The notes: generated by a model from the sequence alone, not told the origin. Shown: positions 7,973 to 18,642, numbered from the stretch's first letter. The stretch: DNA of 64,000 nt from Lachancea dasiensis (GCA_900074725.1 LT598457.1:248001-312000), one strand, 5' to 3'. Numbers and translations are program-made.

Positions 7973-9607
7973 TTAAAACGTTGAAAAATCCCTCTGCATA
8001 TAGTGTAAGGCATTGGTAGGGTCTAACAATGCATTCCAGTCGATATCTGGAGGCTGATCCGGCGCGACATAAGGGTTGCTTTGAATAGCACTTTCTAACA
8101 GCGCGACCTCGAGCTCCTTCTTTTTTAGAGAGTCCTGTAACAAAAGTTTAACCGTAGTCTGTGCCTCAATGGCAAGATGTGTTCCCAAAGCCGACACAAT
8201 TTGATTGAAGAGATCATTGGCAGAACCAACGCGTGCGAGGCTTTCTTTGGTGTCAATGGCCATCAATGTGCAAACATACTGGAAGGGTGCACTCAGCACA
8301 TTCCACCATAATGCGTTGTCCTGCACCAAATCAATGCTCATTCTCAAAGCACTGTCACAAATATCCATGATTTGTTGAACACCTCTCTTGTCAAGGGTTT
8401 GATTTAGCAGCCTTAGGCGGCGGTAGAAAGAAAGTGCCAAGTCGGCTTTTGTTAGACTCACAAAAGGATGAGATTCTTGAAATTGGTGCAGATGGTTCAA
8501 TGCGTCCAACAGTTGTACAATTTGGACAGATGAACTCGAAGATGTCGTTTCCAGCGGAATCATGCGTGCAAGATCGCTTATCTGGTGGGTATAATCATCA
8601 TTAGTAGGTACCACATGTTTGCAAGTAATTACCGTGTTTAAAGCCACATTAGATCTGCCGTAATCATACGATAAGATGGTGTTGATAGACCAAGCGCACC
8701 AAAAAAGCCTTCTAGCCCTTTCAGACGTAAGCGGGTCTACATTGTTGTTGGCGGTTGTGAGTTCAACTTCATTGGCCTCGTGGTGTAATGCTGTGGCCTC
8801 TGCAAGATGTATCGTAGTGCAACTAGCAAGCCACGCCACTTGAGGACGAGTAGTCGCTCGCAGATAGATGGTGCGTAAAACCCAAGCCGAGACTTGCTCG
8901 ACAGACGGCAAGCGACTGAATTTCGGATCTTCCAATATTCCTTTGGCGTACTGCACAATATCTGACTCCCGAGGGTGGCCGCAGTTTCCAGAGAAGAAAG
9001 ATCCCAGCGCTACTATACCCGCTATCACTGCTCCTGACGCAGATACAGTTTTCGAGTTCCAGTACAAGTCGAAGCTCCTCTCTGTTTGTCCCTGGTCCAA
9101 AAAACCAAATATGGGATGCACCACCTTAAAATAGCGATCAGAGAATCTTATACATTCCTCTTTAGTGATGATCGCGGATAATTCCAAGTGCGTTTCGGAC
9201 TTTTCTTCATCCCTAATTCCACAGTGCCATGCAAATGAATGTAAGTGTGGTGGGTCTGTCGAGTTCAGCTCAAGTGCAAGAACTCGAGGAAATGCAACTG
9301 CAGAGCTCAGCCCCATGTATCTTGACTTGGTAGGATCAAGAATCCCCTTCTTGGTCGTCGTAGTCGCATATGTTGAGGAGGTTTTCAGATTTTCTTCGCA
9401 TTGTTCGACTTCATAAGCAGCCCTAATCGCTGATCGTCGAGCAAAAGGTGCTGCGAAGTCGTTGTTGTTCGTCTCATACTGACACCTGTAGCCATAAGTG
9501 CTGCACATAGCACAAGGTAGATTACCGTCGCATTTCCTCTTGCGTTGCCGACAGGGGTAACAAGCTATGCGAGTTCGGACACGTCTCGTTGAAGTCATTC
9601 GAGCCAT
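7973..9607 (-). CDS. Zn2Cys6 binuclear-cluster transcription factor
   Basis: Fungal transcription regulator of 544 residues. The zinc cluster is complete: C16-x2-C19-x6-C26-x5-C32-x2-C35-x6-C42, with a basic loop RQRKRK. The middle region (RYMGLSSAVAFPR, then HSFAWHCGIRDEEKS) and the helical stretch around FWCAWSINTILSYDYGRSN look like the fungal regulator middle homology region. The start at 9607 is the first ATG, and a second in-frame ATG lies three codons later. No named yeast orthologue recognised. Its position next to an exporter and an oxidoreductase suggests it is their local regulator, perhaps sensing the compound they handle; this is inference. Confidence 0.9.
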   Translation of the reverse strand: MARMTSTRRVRTRIACYPCRQRKRKCDGNLPCAMCSTYGYRCQYETNNNDFAAPFARRSAIRAAYEVEQCEENLKTSSTYATTTTKKGILDPTKSRYMGLSSAVAFPRVLALELNSTDPPHLHSFAWHCGIRDEEKSETHLELSAIITKEECIRFSDRYFKVVHPIFGFLDQGQTERSFDLYWNSKTVSASGAVIAGIVALGSFFSGNCGHPRESDIVQYAKGILEDPKFSRLPSVEQVSAWVLRTIYLRATTRPQVAWLASCTTIHLAEATALHHEANEVELTTANNNVDPLTSERARRLFWCAWSINTILSYDYGRSNVALNTVITCKHVVPTNDDYTHQISDLARMIPLETTSSSSSVQIVQLLDALNHLHQFQESHPFVSLTKADLALSFYRRLRLLNQTLDKRGVQQIMDICDSALRMSIDLVQDNALWWNVLSAPFQYVCTLMAIDTKESLARVGSANDLFNQIVSALGTHLAIEAQTTVKLLLQDSLKKKELEVALLESAIQSNPYVAPDQPPDIDWNALLDPTNALHYMQRDFSTF

Positions 9608-9910
9608 TTGAGTGATAATGGGCCAAAGAGAACCCAGGAAAGGTGCTATCTAAGGCATTTTTTTTTTGAGAGCCGGATTTATTAATGATTAAGAGCTGAA
9701 ACCAGGTACATAGAATAGACGGATCTAAATCGATCGATCAGGGCCAACTGCCAAGAAATCTCTGAAGGCAACTAGCCTTGATCGTTGTTATTTTCGTTGA
9801 TAGGTTAAATTGTCACGATTACGTCAATAAAAGAGATGGAGGCGTTTGTGAATGCATTCACATAAGACTCTTCACGTCTTATTTTCTACTATGCTGCTCC
9901 AGGACGTACA
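9608..9910. other. Intergenic between the Zn2Cys6 gene and PIS1
   Basis: Promoter of the regulator and 3' flank of PIS1. A T-run (9659-9667) lies just upstream of the regulator. Apart from one GCCGG near 9671-9675 I see no paired CGG site and no gene. Confidence 0.5.
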
Positions 9911-10576
9911 CTATGTTTGCTTCATATTAGCGGCCTCTGCATCTTTAGTAGCTAACAGCATGGCGGCCCGGTTCATTTGCACCACGTTAGCCACTTGCTT
10001 AAATATATACCCGGGCAAACACACACCTGCCAAGATTCCGCCGATGTGAGCTGGGCCAATCATGGGAACATTGAAATACCATAGTTGTGGAAATGCATAC
10101 AAGTACAATCCCAGATAAAACAGCTCATTGAAAGCACAGATGGTGAAGAGCGCCCAACGATGGCTATAGTAAAGGTGCAAGAGCCATTGTTCTTTCTCAA
10201 TCTTCTTGTGAGAGGCACCTCCGGAGCTCAGCGTAGCGTACATATGCATGTAATGGCTTGAAAGGTCCAGGGATATCAGAAGTTGAAAGACTGGCGCATA
10301 CTTAGGGAACGCAATGCACAGGTAGCAAATCAATGAGGAGGTGGTCGATCTATCGGTTACCATATCCAGTACGGCACCAAATCCACTGGTTTGGTTGTAT
10401 TTCCGAGCCATGGTGCCGTCAAGCGCATCCAACAGGCAAGAAACTCCGTATATCCAGGTTGTCCATATTGGGTGTTTGGACATTAAGAAGAACGACACAA
10501 TTGCAGTCAACACTCTTGTATAGCCGATTTGATTTGGGATGTACCACAACACCTGCTTTGGAGTGACATTAGCCAT
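9911..10576 (-). CDS. PIS1: Phosphatidylinositol synthase
   Basis: Joins CDP-diacylglycerol and myo-inositol to give phosphatidylinositol and CMP in the ER membrane; essential in S. cerevisiae. The 221 residues match the 220 of S. cerevisiae Pis1. The CDP-alcohol phosphotransferase signature is complete: D50, D53, G54, A57, R58, G67, D71 and D75 with the family spacing. Several hydrophobic helices follow (for example SSLICYLCIAF, WALFTICAFNELFYLGLYLY). The start is the first ATG at 10576. The upstream gap is long (1.1 kb). Confidence 0.97.
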   Translation of the reverse strand: MANVTPKQVLWYIPNQIGYTRVLTAIVSFFLMSKHPIWTTWIYGVSCLLDALDGTMARKYNQTSGFGAVLDMVTDRSTTSSLICYLCIAFPKYAPVFQLLISLDLSSHYMHMYATLSSGGASHKKIEKEQWLLHLYYSHRWALFTICAFNELFYLGLYLYAFPQLWYFNVPMIGPAHIGGILAGVCLPGYIFKQVANVVQMNRAAMLLATKDAEAANMKQT

Positions 10577-11676
10577 TTTGATTTGCCTATAGATGTAGAA
10601 CTTCCCGGGCTGGCACAGGAGTGTGAGTATTATTGTTCATTATTGGGTGGGAGCATAACTATATTGTTACTATAATGCTTTTCATCAATACATCCCATAC
10701 GTGCATGATGATATGGTGAGTATAAGCTATAACAGACTGGAACTTAGCAGGTCTCTTTGCTTTACTTTACAAAGCAAGCTGTTGAAGCTTATTGGCAAGC
10801 TATCCTACAAAATTGCGGAACACTAGAAATGGAGTTGTACAAAGATGTGTGTCAAGGTAAGTCGTAATTTGGGTCTTTGGCCATTCCCGCTCCTTATATT
10901 ACGTGTAGAATGTCGATAGTGTCATTTACTGCCGCCCTACGACCACCAGCCAGCACGCGGTTGGTCTGTCTGACGCTTTGAATTTGATACGATCTGAAGG
11001 TGTTTTCTGCGAGCTTTGACGATCGTGCACGGAAGAGAGACACGTATATGCAAAGGTTGTAAATCATTTACACTTCTTGAAGATTAGTGAGACGGCATCC
11101 CACGGCGCACAGACAGTGGTTACATGAAAAGACGTGATCCCCGTTCACATCGACAGTGGTGGAGTGTCACATGAGAAATCTGTCCTAAATCGTCAAGACT
11201 TTCATTGAGAGGCAATATCAAACGTAAACCTAACATTAGATGCGGCCTCATTCCAGATGATGCTGCTCGAAGATTCTAGATATTTAATGTACAGTATTCA
11301 ATCCGCAAGCTAGTTCAAGAAAATAGGTATGATTTAAGATGGAAAAAGTTTCTGTAACGAATGAACGCCGTCGGTAAGGTTAGCGATGCCACTTCAAAAG
11401 AAAATCGAGCCGACTTCGTACTGAGCTGCCATCAACATGGACTAAAAATACCACACACCATAAATCAGGTATTGTATTTTAGTTCCACTAACGCAGCTTT
11501 AATACAAAGACGGCAAGGAGAATCCTATAATGGCCCTCATTGACAGCCCACAAAGCGCTTCAACAAAACTTAAACCTATGAGATTTGGGAGGTTTTTGAA
11601 AAAGGGGAGTCTCTTTTAAAACTATTATTTGAAGAAAAGTACAAGGTAACAAAACATCAATAGCATGGAACCCCGC
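10577..11676. other. Intergenic 1.1 kb: PIS1 promoter and RPL8 3' flank
   Basis: No gene, tRNA or clear snoRNA recognised on either strand. The motif GACAGTGG occurs twice (about 11112 and 11152) in an otherwise ordinary sequence. The short frame at 11361-11543 is not supported. Confidence 0.4.
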
Positions 11677-12447
11677 TTAGGCAGCCTCGGAAGCCTTGGC
11701 TCTTTGGTCTCTCTTGACCTGGGCCTTGGCACCGACGATACCACCACCCCAGTGCTTCTTGACTTCGTCGTACTTTTCCAAGTAGTTGGCGTTGACAGTA
11801 GAGACCAACTTGGCTAGAGCAGCTTCGTCTTCCTCTCTGACTTCGGTCAAAGCGGCGACAGCGGCCTTCTTTTGGTTAACCAAAGTACCGATTCTGGCCT
11901 TACCCTTGACAATAGCGTAAGGAACACCCATCTTCTTGCACAAAGCTGGCAAGAAGACAACAAGCTCGATAGGGTCAACGTCGTTGGCAATCAAGACAAG
12001 CTTAGCCTTCTTGTTCTCAATTAGAGAGACAACGTGGTTTAGACCGAATTTAACAGCGTAAGGCTTTGGAGAAGCTTCTTGTCTGGACTTACCTTCGGCG
12101 ACAGCGGCGGCCTCCTTGGTGAGTCTTTCCTTCTTTTCAGCTTGAGATTCAGGTCTGTACTTGTTGAAAAGCTTGAAGGTCTCAGCAGCAGTGTTTCTGT
12201 CCAAAGTGTGTTGGAACTGAGCAATGGTAGGAGGAACCTTCAATCTGATAGACAAGATCTTCTTTTGTCTTTGCAATCTAACGTACTCTGGCCACTTGAC
12301 GTATCTGGACAAGTTTCTCTTTGGTTGAATGTCTTGGCCGATACCAAAGCTCCTTGGAGTGGAGCTGGTCAAAGGGTTCTTAACCTTACCGGCCTTGCCG
12401 GCCTTGGAAGCCAATGGAGCTGGTGCGACTTTCTTGGAAGGAGCCAT
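11677..12447 (-). CDS. RPL8: 60S ribosomal protein eL8 (Rpl8)
   Basis: Large-subunit ribosomal protein of 256 residues, the length of S. cerevisiae Rpl8A/B. It starts [20 protein letters not shown] and carries the L7Ae-type RNA-binding core ([27 protein letters not shown]). Codon use is strongly biased as in highly expressed yeast genes. No intron is seen. It is the single copy expected before the WGD, here beside GUT1 as RPL8A is in S. cerevisiae. A Rap1 site lies about 230 bp upstream. Confidence 0.98.
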   Translation of the reverse strand: MAPSKKVAPAPLASKAGKAGKVKNPLTSSTPRSFGIGQDIQPKRNLSRYVKWPEYVRLQRQKKILSIRLKVPPTIAQFQHTLDRNTAAETFKLFNKYRPESQAEKKERLTKEAAAVAEGKSRQEASPKPYAVKFGLNHVVSLIENKKAKLVLIANDVDPIELVVFLPALCKKMGVPYAIVKGKARIGTLVNQKKAAVAALTEVREEDEAALAKLVSTVNANYLEKYDEVKKHWGGGIVGAKAQVKRDQRAKASEAA

Positions 12448-12675
12448 TGTAGTAATTGTCTATGGTTTCTGAAAGAGATATCGACTAACGTCCAGTGTAC
12501 ATGGGGTCGATGAGGACGAAGGTTTTATACGCACACAGGATCATTGGGCTACCAGTGGTGAAAAATAGAGCGCTGGTGCGTGGGTACTTGTTTTGCGTAG
12601 GTTAGACTTTACGAACAAAGTTATTTCTCAAACTTTTTTTTATATTCTATAATTTTATGTTGTGACTGCTCTCAG

Positions 12676-12689
12676 AAATGTATGGGTTT
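12676..12689 (-). promoter_or_regulatory. Rap1 site in the RPL8 promoter
   Basis: The plus strand reads AAATGTATGGGTTT, which as AAACCCATACATTT is a near-perfect Rap1 consensus, about 230 bp upstream of the RPL8 start codon. Confidence 0.8.
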
Positions 12690-13422
12690 CTACCATCTGT
12701 AGAAATGGTGATAGTAGGGCGCCGCCTCGGATAAGACAGTCATCAAGCTCGCATTCGAATGAAGGGGGTCTCGAGAGAGAACTGGACTTATAAAAGGTCA
12801 AAAAAAGAAATCTGAAGTGAACCGTGAACCTCGAAATCACATTTGTGGAAATTTAGTCGGTTTTGTTCAAAGCCTATTTGGCTCCCACTTGCACAAGGTG
12901 ATTGATGCTCTGTTCATCCTTTCCTCGTTTCAATGTACGGTAATTGTTGGAGCTGACGGCGAACTAGTTAGTTTGAAGTGTCGAGTAGCAATAGTAAACT
13001 TCAACGTAGTGTCATAATAGTACTAAGTGATGACTTTTATGTATGTGAAACAACAATGCATAGGTGGATGAAGAAACATAGAGATACGCCGGTGGGCATT
13101 TCTGATCATTCAACAGTCCAGTTGTATCGAGCTGTTGGATTATCCAATCCTGCCCGGCGCCCATAATTGCAAGCCTCCGACGCATTTATCACTATTTCTC
13201 TCAAATACTTCATAGTACAATTCAGCACGCAGACGAGGGTCAATGATGACTGGTTCTGATAGGTACACATACCAGCTGACTAAGAGACTTTAGCGTCAAG
13301 ATTCCAGTCAGTAGTCCAAAAAGAACCTTGCAGGCAAACTAGAAGATCTTTTCAAAATCATCAATACTTTAAAAATCATTAAAAAACAGTAACCAATTAC
13401 AGTGGGGAATATATAATATTAA

Positions 13423-13456
<34 letters not shown>

Positions 13457-13464
13457 CCTCTCTG
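13423..13464. repeat. (CT)n microsatellite
   Basis: About 42 bp of CT repeat with three interruptions, ending 10 bp beyond the GUT1 stop codon. On the transcribed strand it is a GA-rich 3' UTR tract. Confidence 0.9.
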
Positions 13465-13473
13465 GCATCTCAA

Positions 13474-15531
13474 TCACATGCTCTTCACGGCAGAATTACT
13501 CGCAGCACCTGTTCCTTCTTCCACGATATCCATCCACCCCTTACATCTATCGATTGCAGCCTCCCACAATCTCCATTTCCTTCTTCTATCGGTGTCCAGT
13601 GACTGGGATTTGTACGTGCAAGATTTGGATGGAGCGCTGCCGTCTTGGCTTTTAGCACCTTGTTCGACACCTCCGTACCTTATCCACTTCTTGACGTCCT
13701 TCAGGTCCTCCCACAATACGCGGTCTTCACGCTTCTCATAGGCCATCGCGGCAGCAATAGCGGCTCCCAAAGCAGTACATTCCGAAGTGGTGGAGGTCCG
13801 CACTTTTACACATGGTCCCAAAATGTCCGCTTGAATCTGCATGACTTCCTTGGATTTTGACATCCCGCCATCAACTGCAAGCACTGACAGCGGAGACTTC
13901 TCATACGTTTCGTCCACGACTTCTTCCAAGAAGTCGCGGTCCTTTTGACCCTCTCCAGCAGCGTCCGAGCTCATGGCTTTCAGAATAGCTCTTGCTTGGA
14001 AACACACCCCTTCCACTGCTGCGCGGGCCAAATGGGAAGCGGTGGTGTGCTGCGACATACCCATGATGGTGGCCCTTGCACTAGCATCCCAGTAGGGAGC
14101 AAACAGCCCAGAAAACGCAGGTACAAACACCACGCCCCCGCTGTCAGCGACTCTCGATGCCAGCGGACCGATATCTTCTGCTTTTGGAATTAGACGCAAA
14201 TTGTCGCGTAACCACTGAACCACGGCTCCTGCAACAGCCACGGAACCTTCCAAAGCAAAATGGGGTTGCGAATGTTCCGGGTTCTCCAAGTGTGGAAACC
14301 AATACCCAAAGGTAGTGAGGGCTCCGTGAGACGATATTAATTTTTTGGTGCCGGTGTTGTAAAGCAGGAAACAACCCGTCCCGTAAGTACATTTGGCAGC
14401 GCCGGGTTTGAATGCCATTTGACCCACCAGCGACGCGCTCTGGTCTCCTAGACATCCCTGAATAGGTACTGGGGGAGACCGACTGCAAAAATCCGTCAAA
14501 AGGGTCCACGCCACCGAGGTCAAGTTGGGCTTAATGCACTGTGGGACGGTGAAATCTCCATAATACTGGGAGGACGACACAATCTTGGGCAGATTGATCT
14601 TGTCGCGCGAGATGTTCCAGTACTTCAAAAGTTCGTCGTCGTAGTCCAGAGTGTCCAGGTTCATGAAACCCGTGCGAGACGCATTGGTCACGTCCGAAAC
14701 AAAGGCGTGATTCGCGGTCAAATGGTACAGCAGCCACACGTCCACAGTGCCAAACATGAGGTCGCCCTGCTCGTACGCCTCAGACACAGCGGGCTCGTTG
14801 TCTAGCAGCCACCGCAGTTTGGAGCACGAAAAATACGTCGAGTACAGCGGCAGCCCGGTCTTGGCCCGCAGGCTGTCCTGCAGCGCTTGCGGGGTGCTGT
14901 TGCGCTTTTCGGTGACGATGCCCGTGGTCCGGGTGTCGTTCCAAACAATGCCGTAGTCCACGATGGGCTTTCCAGTGGCCTTCGACCACACCAGGGTCGT
15001 TTCACGCATGTTGGCGATGCCCACGCACCGCACGCGGTAAGGCAGCAGGCTGCGGGAGACGCGGTCGCCGTTGATCTTGTCCATGGTGATCAGATTGGCG
15101 GCAAAACACTGCACCACGTGGGCCAGGATGGCCACGGGGTCGCACTCCACCCACCCGGGCCGCGGGAACGTGAGCGTCGGGTTCGTGGGCCGCTCCAGGT
15201 CCTCGATTTCGAGAAACTCGTTGGCCTCGATGGCGATCCCCTCCGCCGAGAAGATCGGCTGCTGCGCCTGCCTCGCCGCCGATGGCGAAGCCGCGCCGCT
15301 GCCCGCGCTGCCCGCGCTGCCCGCGCTGCCGCCCCCGGCCGAGTCCACCGAAAACCTCCTCGCGCCCCCGGACGCGAACTTCTGCTTCGACGCCGACGTC
15401 GAGTACTCGATTTGGTGCTTGGACACTTCCTGGCCCAGCTTGTTGAATAGAATCACACGTGACGACGTGGTGCCCACGTCGATCGACGCTACCAGCGGCT
15501 CTTCTTCGTGTGGCGACTCTGAGATGGTCAT
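13474..15531 (-). CDS. GUT1: Glycerol kinase
   Basis: Phosphorylates glycerol with ATP to glycerol-3-phosphate, the first step of glycerol use in the cytosol. The 685 residues compare with 709 in S. cerevisiae. The ATG at 15531 (MTISESPHEEEPLV) is the first in frame. Domains: FGGY N-terminal fold starting ASIDVGTTSSRVILFNK; FGGY signature STYFSCSKLRWLLDNE; nucleotide-site loops YGTGCFLLYNTGT and VDGGMSKSKEVMQIQADILG. A fungal-type insert near residues 50-85 is Ser/Ala/Gly-rich with a 9-bp repeat (GSA units, about 15297-15335). The 5' half is clearly more GC-rich than the 3' half. It is followed upstream by a decayed second copy and then FPS1. Confidence 0.97.
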   Translation of the reverse strand: MTISESPHEEEPLVASIDVGTTSSRVILFNKLGQEVSKHQIEYSTSASKQKFASGGARRFSVDSAGGGSAGSAGSAGSGAASPSAARQAQQPIFSAEGIAIEANEFLEIEDLERPTNPTLTFPRPGWVECDPVAILAHVVQCFAANLITMDKINGDRVSRSLLPYRVRCVGIANMRETTLVWSKATGKPIVDYGIVWNDTRTTGIVTEKRNSTPQALQDSLRAKTGLPLYSTYFSCSKLRWLLDNEPAVSEAYEQGDLMFGTVDVWLLYHLTANHAFVSDVTNASRTGFMNLDTLDYDDELLKYWNISRDKINLPKIVSSSQYYGDFTVPQCIKPNLTSVAWTLLTDFCSRSPPVPIQGCLGDQSASLVGQMAFKPGAAKCTYGTGCFLLYNTGTKKLISSHGALTTFGYWFPHLENPEHSQPHFALEGSVAVAGAVVQWLRDNLRLIPKAEDIGPLASRVADSGGVVFVPAFSGLFAPYWDASARATIMGMSQHTTASHLARAAVEGVCFQARAILKAMSSDAAGEGQKDRDFLEEVVDETYEKSPLSVLAVDGGMSKSKEVMQIQADILGPCVKVRTSTTSECTALGAAIAAAMAYEKREDRVLWEDLKDVKKWIRYGGVEQGAKSQDGSAPSKSCTYKSQSLDTDRRRKWRLWEAAIDRCKGWMDIVEEGTGAASNSAVKSM

Positions 15532-16579
15532 TTTACCGACGAGCAACAAAGAGCAAAGTAGAAGGAACCGTTCTTGCTCAAGAAAAACACCCCCTTATAT
15601 ACCCGCAATGCGACAGGCGGCAGTTAATTGGATGCGGGGAAACAAATTAGGCGCGATAACTCCGGACGAAAAGAAGACAGTCCGGCTAAACTCCGTACCA
15701 CGACTGGCTGTCACGTGGGTCGGTGGTTACAACAATGGAGACAATATCAACAACGACAACAAAGAGGATGTTGAATCTAGTGTAGAATGTACAATGTACC
15801 GGGCCCTTTCCGGTTGTACGCTGCTCTTCCAAACACGGTCTCACAGTGCCACTTATATAGCAATCGACGCACCAGGCGACGCAACGCGGAGCGCCGAAAG
15901 TCCGGTCTGTGCGGTCGCGACGCGGATTGCGGTGCGAAGCCAGGCTCGACAATCTCAACGATCGCAGTGTTGGAAGGCCGGGATAATTAGGCAGGGCACA
16001 AGGCCGATGTTGCTGTCATCGGCTCGGCGCACTGACCTGTTCCAGGCCTGTTGTGACTGATTGATTGATTGCTACGGGGAAAAGGGAAAATCTATCGGGG
16101 GGGCTTGTGAAGGACGCGAGCACGTGACCGAGGCGTGACTGCGAGACCGGCCAAGCATCCTGGCGGCACGTGACACGGTGGCTGGCACCGTTGTGCAGGC
16201 TCATCGGCGCTGATTTTGGTCTGGCCCTGCCAGGCCGTACGGTTGTGAGCAAGAAGGTGGTGATAATGGGCCGGTGAGGTAGGTGATGTCAGCAGGGCTG
16301 GGGGCATGGCCAAGCGGTAGAAATTAAGCGGAGATTTACCGGAGGCCCACGTCTAGATGACAGATAGAGGCGGAGTTCGATAAATCGTATACGCTGGCGA
16401 GGGAGCTTGAAGCACGACGGTCGAACGGCTGCCAGCAAAGGCCGGGGTAATAATGGCGCCTTCGATGCGTATGTGTCGAGCTCGACTGCCCAGCAGATAG
16501 CATGTGACCTGGCGAGTGCGCGTGGCACGTGATACGAGGGGGTTTGCGGCCCGTATCTCAATATGAATGACAGAGCAAA
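15532..16579 (-). promoter_or_regulatory. GUT1 promoter with clustered CACGTG E-boxes
   Basis: GC-rich, about 1.05 kb between GUT1 and its relic. CACGTG occurs at 15712, 16121, 16167 and 16526, with a fifth at 16624 inside the relic; three read GTCACGTG on one strand. CACGTG is bound by bHLH factors such as Cbf1, Pho4 and Tye7. CATGTGAC at 16501-16508 resembles the Ino2/Ino4 element known at S. cerevisiae GUT1. No gene is seen; the long plus-strand frame 15071-16060 is antisense to GUT1. Confidence 0.5.
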
Positions 16580-17730
16580 TCACGCGTAGTGGTCGAACGT
16601 GTACATGACTAGCAGCCCAAGGGCACGTGGTTTCCCGGCCGCTCTTCTTAGACGTGCCATCAGCTCAACCTTCTTGAGACCCCCCATCCGCAACCGATTC
16701 TTGACATCATCGTGCCATACTGCGGTCTTCCCCATCTTAGTACGACCGCAAGGGTAGGGAGTCAGCAAACCAGAGGGGCGAGGCTGGCTCACCAGATTGA
16801 CAAACGAGAAATGCTACTGCTCGCGGGTTGGGGAAGCAGGTAAGTGGGGTTTATAGCTTTGGGCATTTGGCCACACCGAGAGACTCTACATACCGCTGGG
16901 TCTCGTTTTTCTGCGAGTTGGAAGCGCGATCGGGGCCACGGAGTTCAGCATGGGGAGGGGGCACGCTAAAGGGAGCGACACACACAAATGGTATCACCTG
17001 GGTATTGAAGAAAAATATGCTACTTTTTGTCGGCACCACTTACCAAATACAGTCTACCAGTGAGATTGGCTTTCCGGAACGGTTCAACAACACGAACTGG
17101 CCATTACGAGCCACGGGTAGGCTGCCAGAAATGGTTGTGAAAGCAGCGTCAGTCTTCCCACCATGCTCAATTAAATGTGACACTGACATCTTTGACATAA
17201 AAAAATTACCTGACGTATCGTTTAAAAGTAGATAGCGGACCAAACAGCCATATAACACCAGCTCCCATCGCCCATTCGGGCCCTGATAATTGGGCGACGC
17301 ACGTCGGTTTTGGGCTGCCGGCGATGTCGCATTTTGTCGGGAATAATGTGAGGAAACTGATGGCGATGTGCGTCTAATCGCATAATCAGCGTCAGTAAAT
17401 ATGTGACACAGTGGTACAGAATGATTGTACACAATAGAGGCCATACAAATAGAGCTACAAGCTAAGACAAACCGAAGAGAACAACTATTGTCCAATGGGA
17501 TTGGCCATTGATAAGTTATCGGTAGTGTACGGCATTGAAGCCGTAATCCTTGGGCAATAGAATGATCTAGAATTGGTGATTAATAAACGTGTTGACCAGA
17601 GTCACCGAGTGAGAATTGTGTAAATACCTGGTTTTCGTTCAGATAACTGAACCAACTCTAATGCCTAAAATAATCACGGAGAGATAAGTAGAATTCCCTA
17701 GATCCAAGTTACTCATCTTACAATGACTAT

Positions 17731-17937
17731 GTCCGACTTACAAGACAAATTTAGTAAGCTTTCTACCGATGAATCAGATTCGCCTCAATAATAGTGACCA
17801 CGTCTGACTTACAAGACAAATTTAGTAAGCTTTCTACCGATGAATCAGATTCGCCTCAATAATAGTGACCACGTCCGACTTCAAACAAATTTAGTAAGCT
17901 TTCTACTGATGAATCAGATTCGCCTCAATATTTTACA
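17731..17937. repeat. Three tandem copies of a 71-bp unit inside the GUT1 relic
   Basis: Units start at 17731, 17802 and 17873; the third lacks a few bases near its start and differs slightly at its end. On the minus strand the unit (TTTGTCTTG...GACGTGGTCA) resembles the GUT1 segment coding FVSDVTNASRTG, so it looks like an internal expansion of the relic. The period is not a multiple of three. Confidence 0.85.
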
Positions 17938-18168
17938 CAACTCCTGTAGGTCAGCTCCTTTCTTCTACTGCTGATCGGTAATATCAAACCGCGGCCATGC
18001 TCGTGTAGTGTTTGTTCCCCACAATGTATCAAAGTGGAATCATTGTTATGCTGTTGAGGCCGTTTATTTTTCAATACTTCAGAGTACTGTCGCCAGGGTC
18101 GAAAATTGACACTGTTAAGGCGACGACAGACGGAATTCTTCCATTGTGCCGCCATGTGTGTGGCTAAG

Positions 18169-18228
18169 TGTGCCACTATGTTTGCCACTATGTTTGCCAC
18201 TATGTTTGCCATTATGTTTGCCACTGTG
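18169..18228. repeat. 12-bp tandem repeat, five units
   Basis: Five units of TTTGCCACTATG with minor variants, within the expanded part of the GUT1 relic. No coding role seen. Confidence 0.9.
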
Positions 18229-18642
18229 TGTATTAAATGTGTATCTATTGCCCACAGATGGCGTACATTACAAGTTCGCGGTTGCTGGCGGCTACTCTGA
18301 TACTGCCGCGAGGAGTGGATCTAACCAAGCTCGTCCGTCGGGTGTGGCATGAGTTATACTAGCACGAGAGCCTAAACACTCTGCACAGCAGCCGACTTCA
18401 TCGTGCCTTTCGGCACGGACAGGAGGCAAGAAGATACTCGATACTAAACCCAACGCCGGAAACTAGCGACGTGCCCAGGCCATCGTCGATACGCTGGGTA
18501 GTTGCAAACGAAAGCGCTGATGATATGTGCTGTAGCCACCATGAATAGAGGGCTGTGAGCCTCTGGAAGCACAGTGAAGCAGTAGTGAGCACAGGGCACC
18601 TAAAGCGGTGGCGAGGACCTCATTTGGGTCGCAACACACAAT

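Larger units (their letters stand above)
12448..13473. other. Intergenic 1.0 kb: RPL8 promoter and GUT1 3' flank
   Basis: Holds the Rap1 site (12676-12689) and a CT microsatellite next to the GUT1 stop. Nothing else in 12700-13400 reads as a gene. A C/D-like pairing at 13027-13105 was considered and set aside. Confidence 0.5.

Noticed and set aside
13027-13105. C box GTGATGA and D box CTGA 79 nt apart
   Set aside because: No terminal stem, and the guide region matches no rRNA segment I can recall. Such a pair is likely by chance in 1 kb.
15071-16060. 329-codon plus-strand frame
   Set aside because: It is antisense to the GUT1 5' half and promoter, reads as low-complexity Ala/Pro/Ser, and overlaps a clearly real gene.
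16312-16390. tRNA-like A-box (TGGCCAAGCGG) with a weak B-box (GTTCGA)
   Set aside because: The T-arm and acceptor stem do not pair and no sensible anticodon arm forms.
15712-16629. Centromere, suggested by CDEI-like GTCACGTG sites
   Set aside because: No AT-rich CDEII of the right length and no CDEIII (TTCCGAA core) nearby; the region is GC-rich.
16828-17495. Open frames on both strands between GUT1 and FPS1 as possible new genes
   Set aside because: The minus-strand frames align in order with GUT1 and are fragments of its relic; the plus-strand one is their shadow.
17729-17794. Small plus-strand frame starting MSDLQDKFSKLSTDES in the 71-bp repeats
   Set aside because: The repeat period is not a multiple of three, only the first copy has an ATG, each copy ends in stops, and the DNA reads as part of the minus-strand GUT1 relic.
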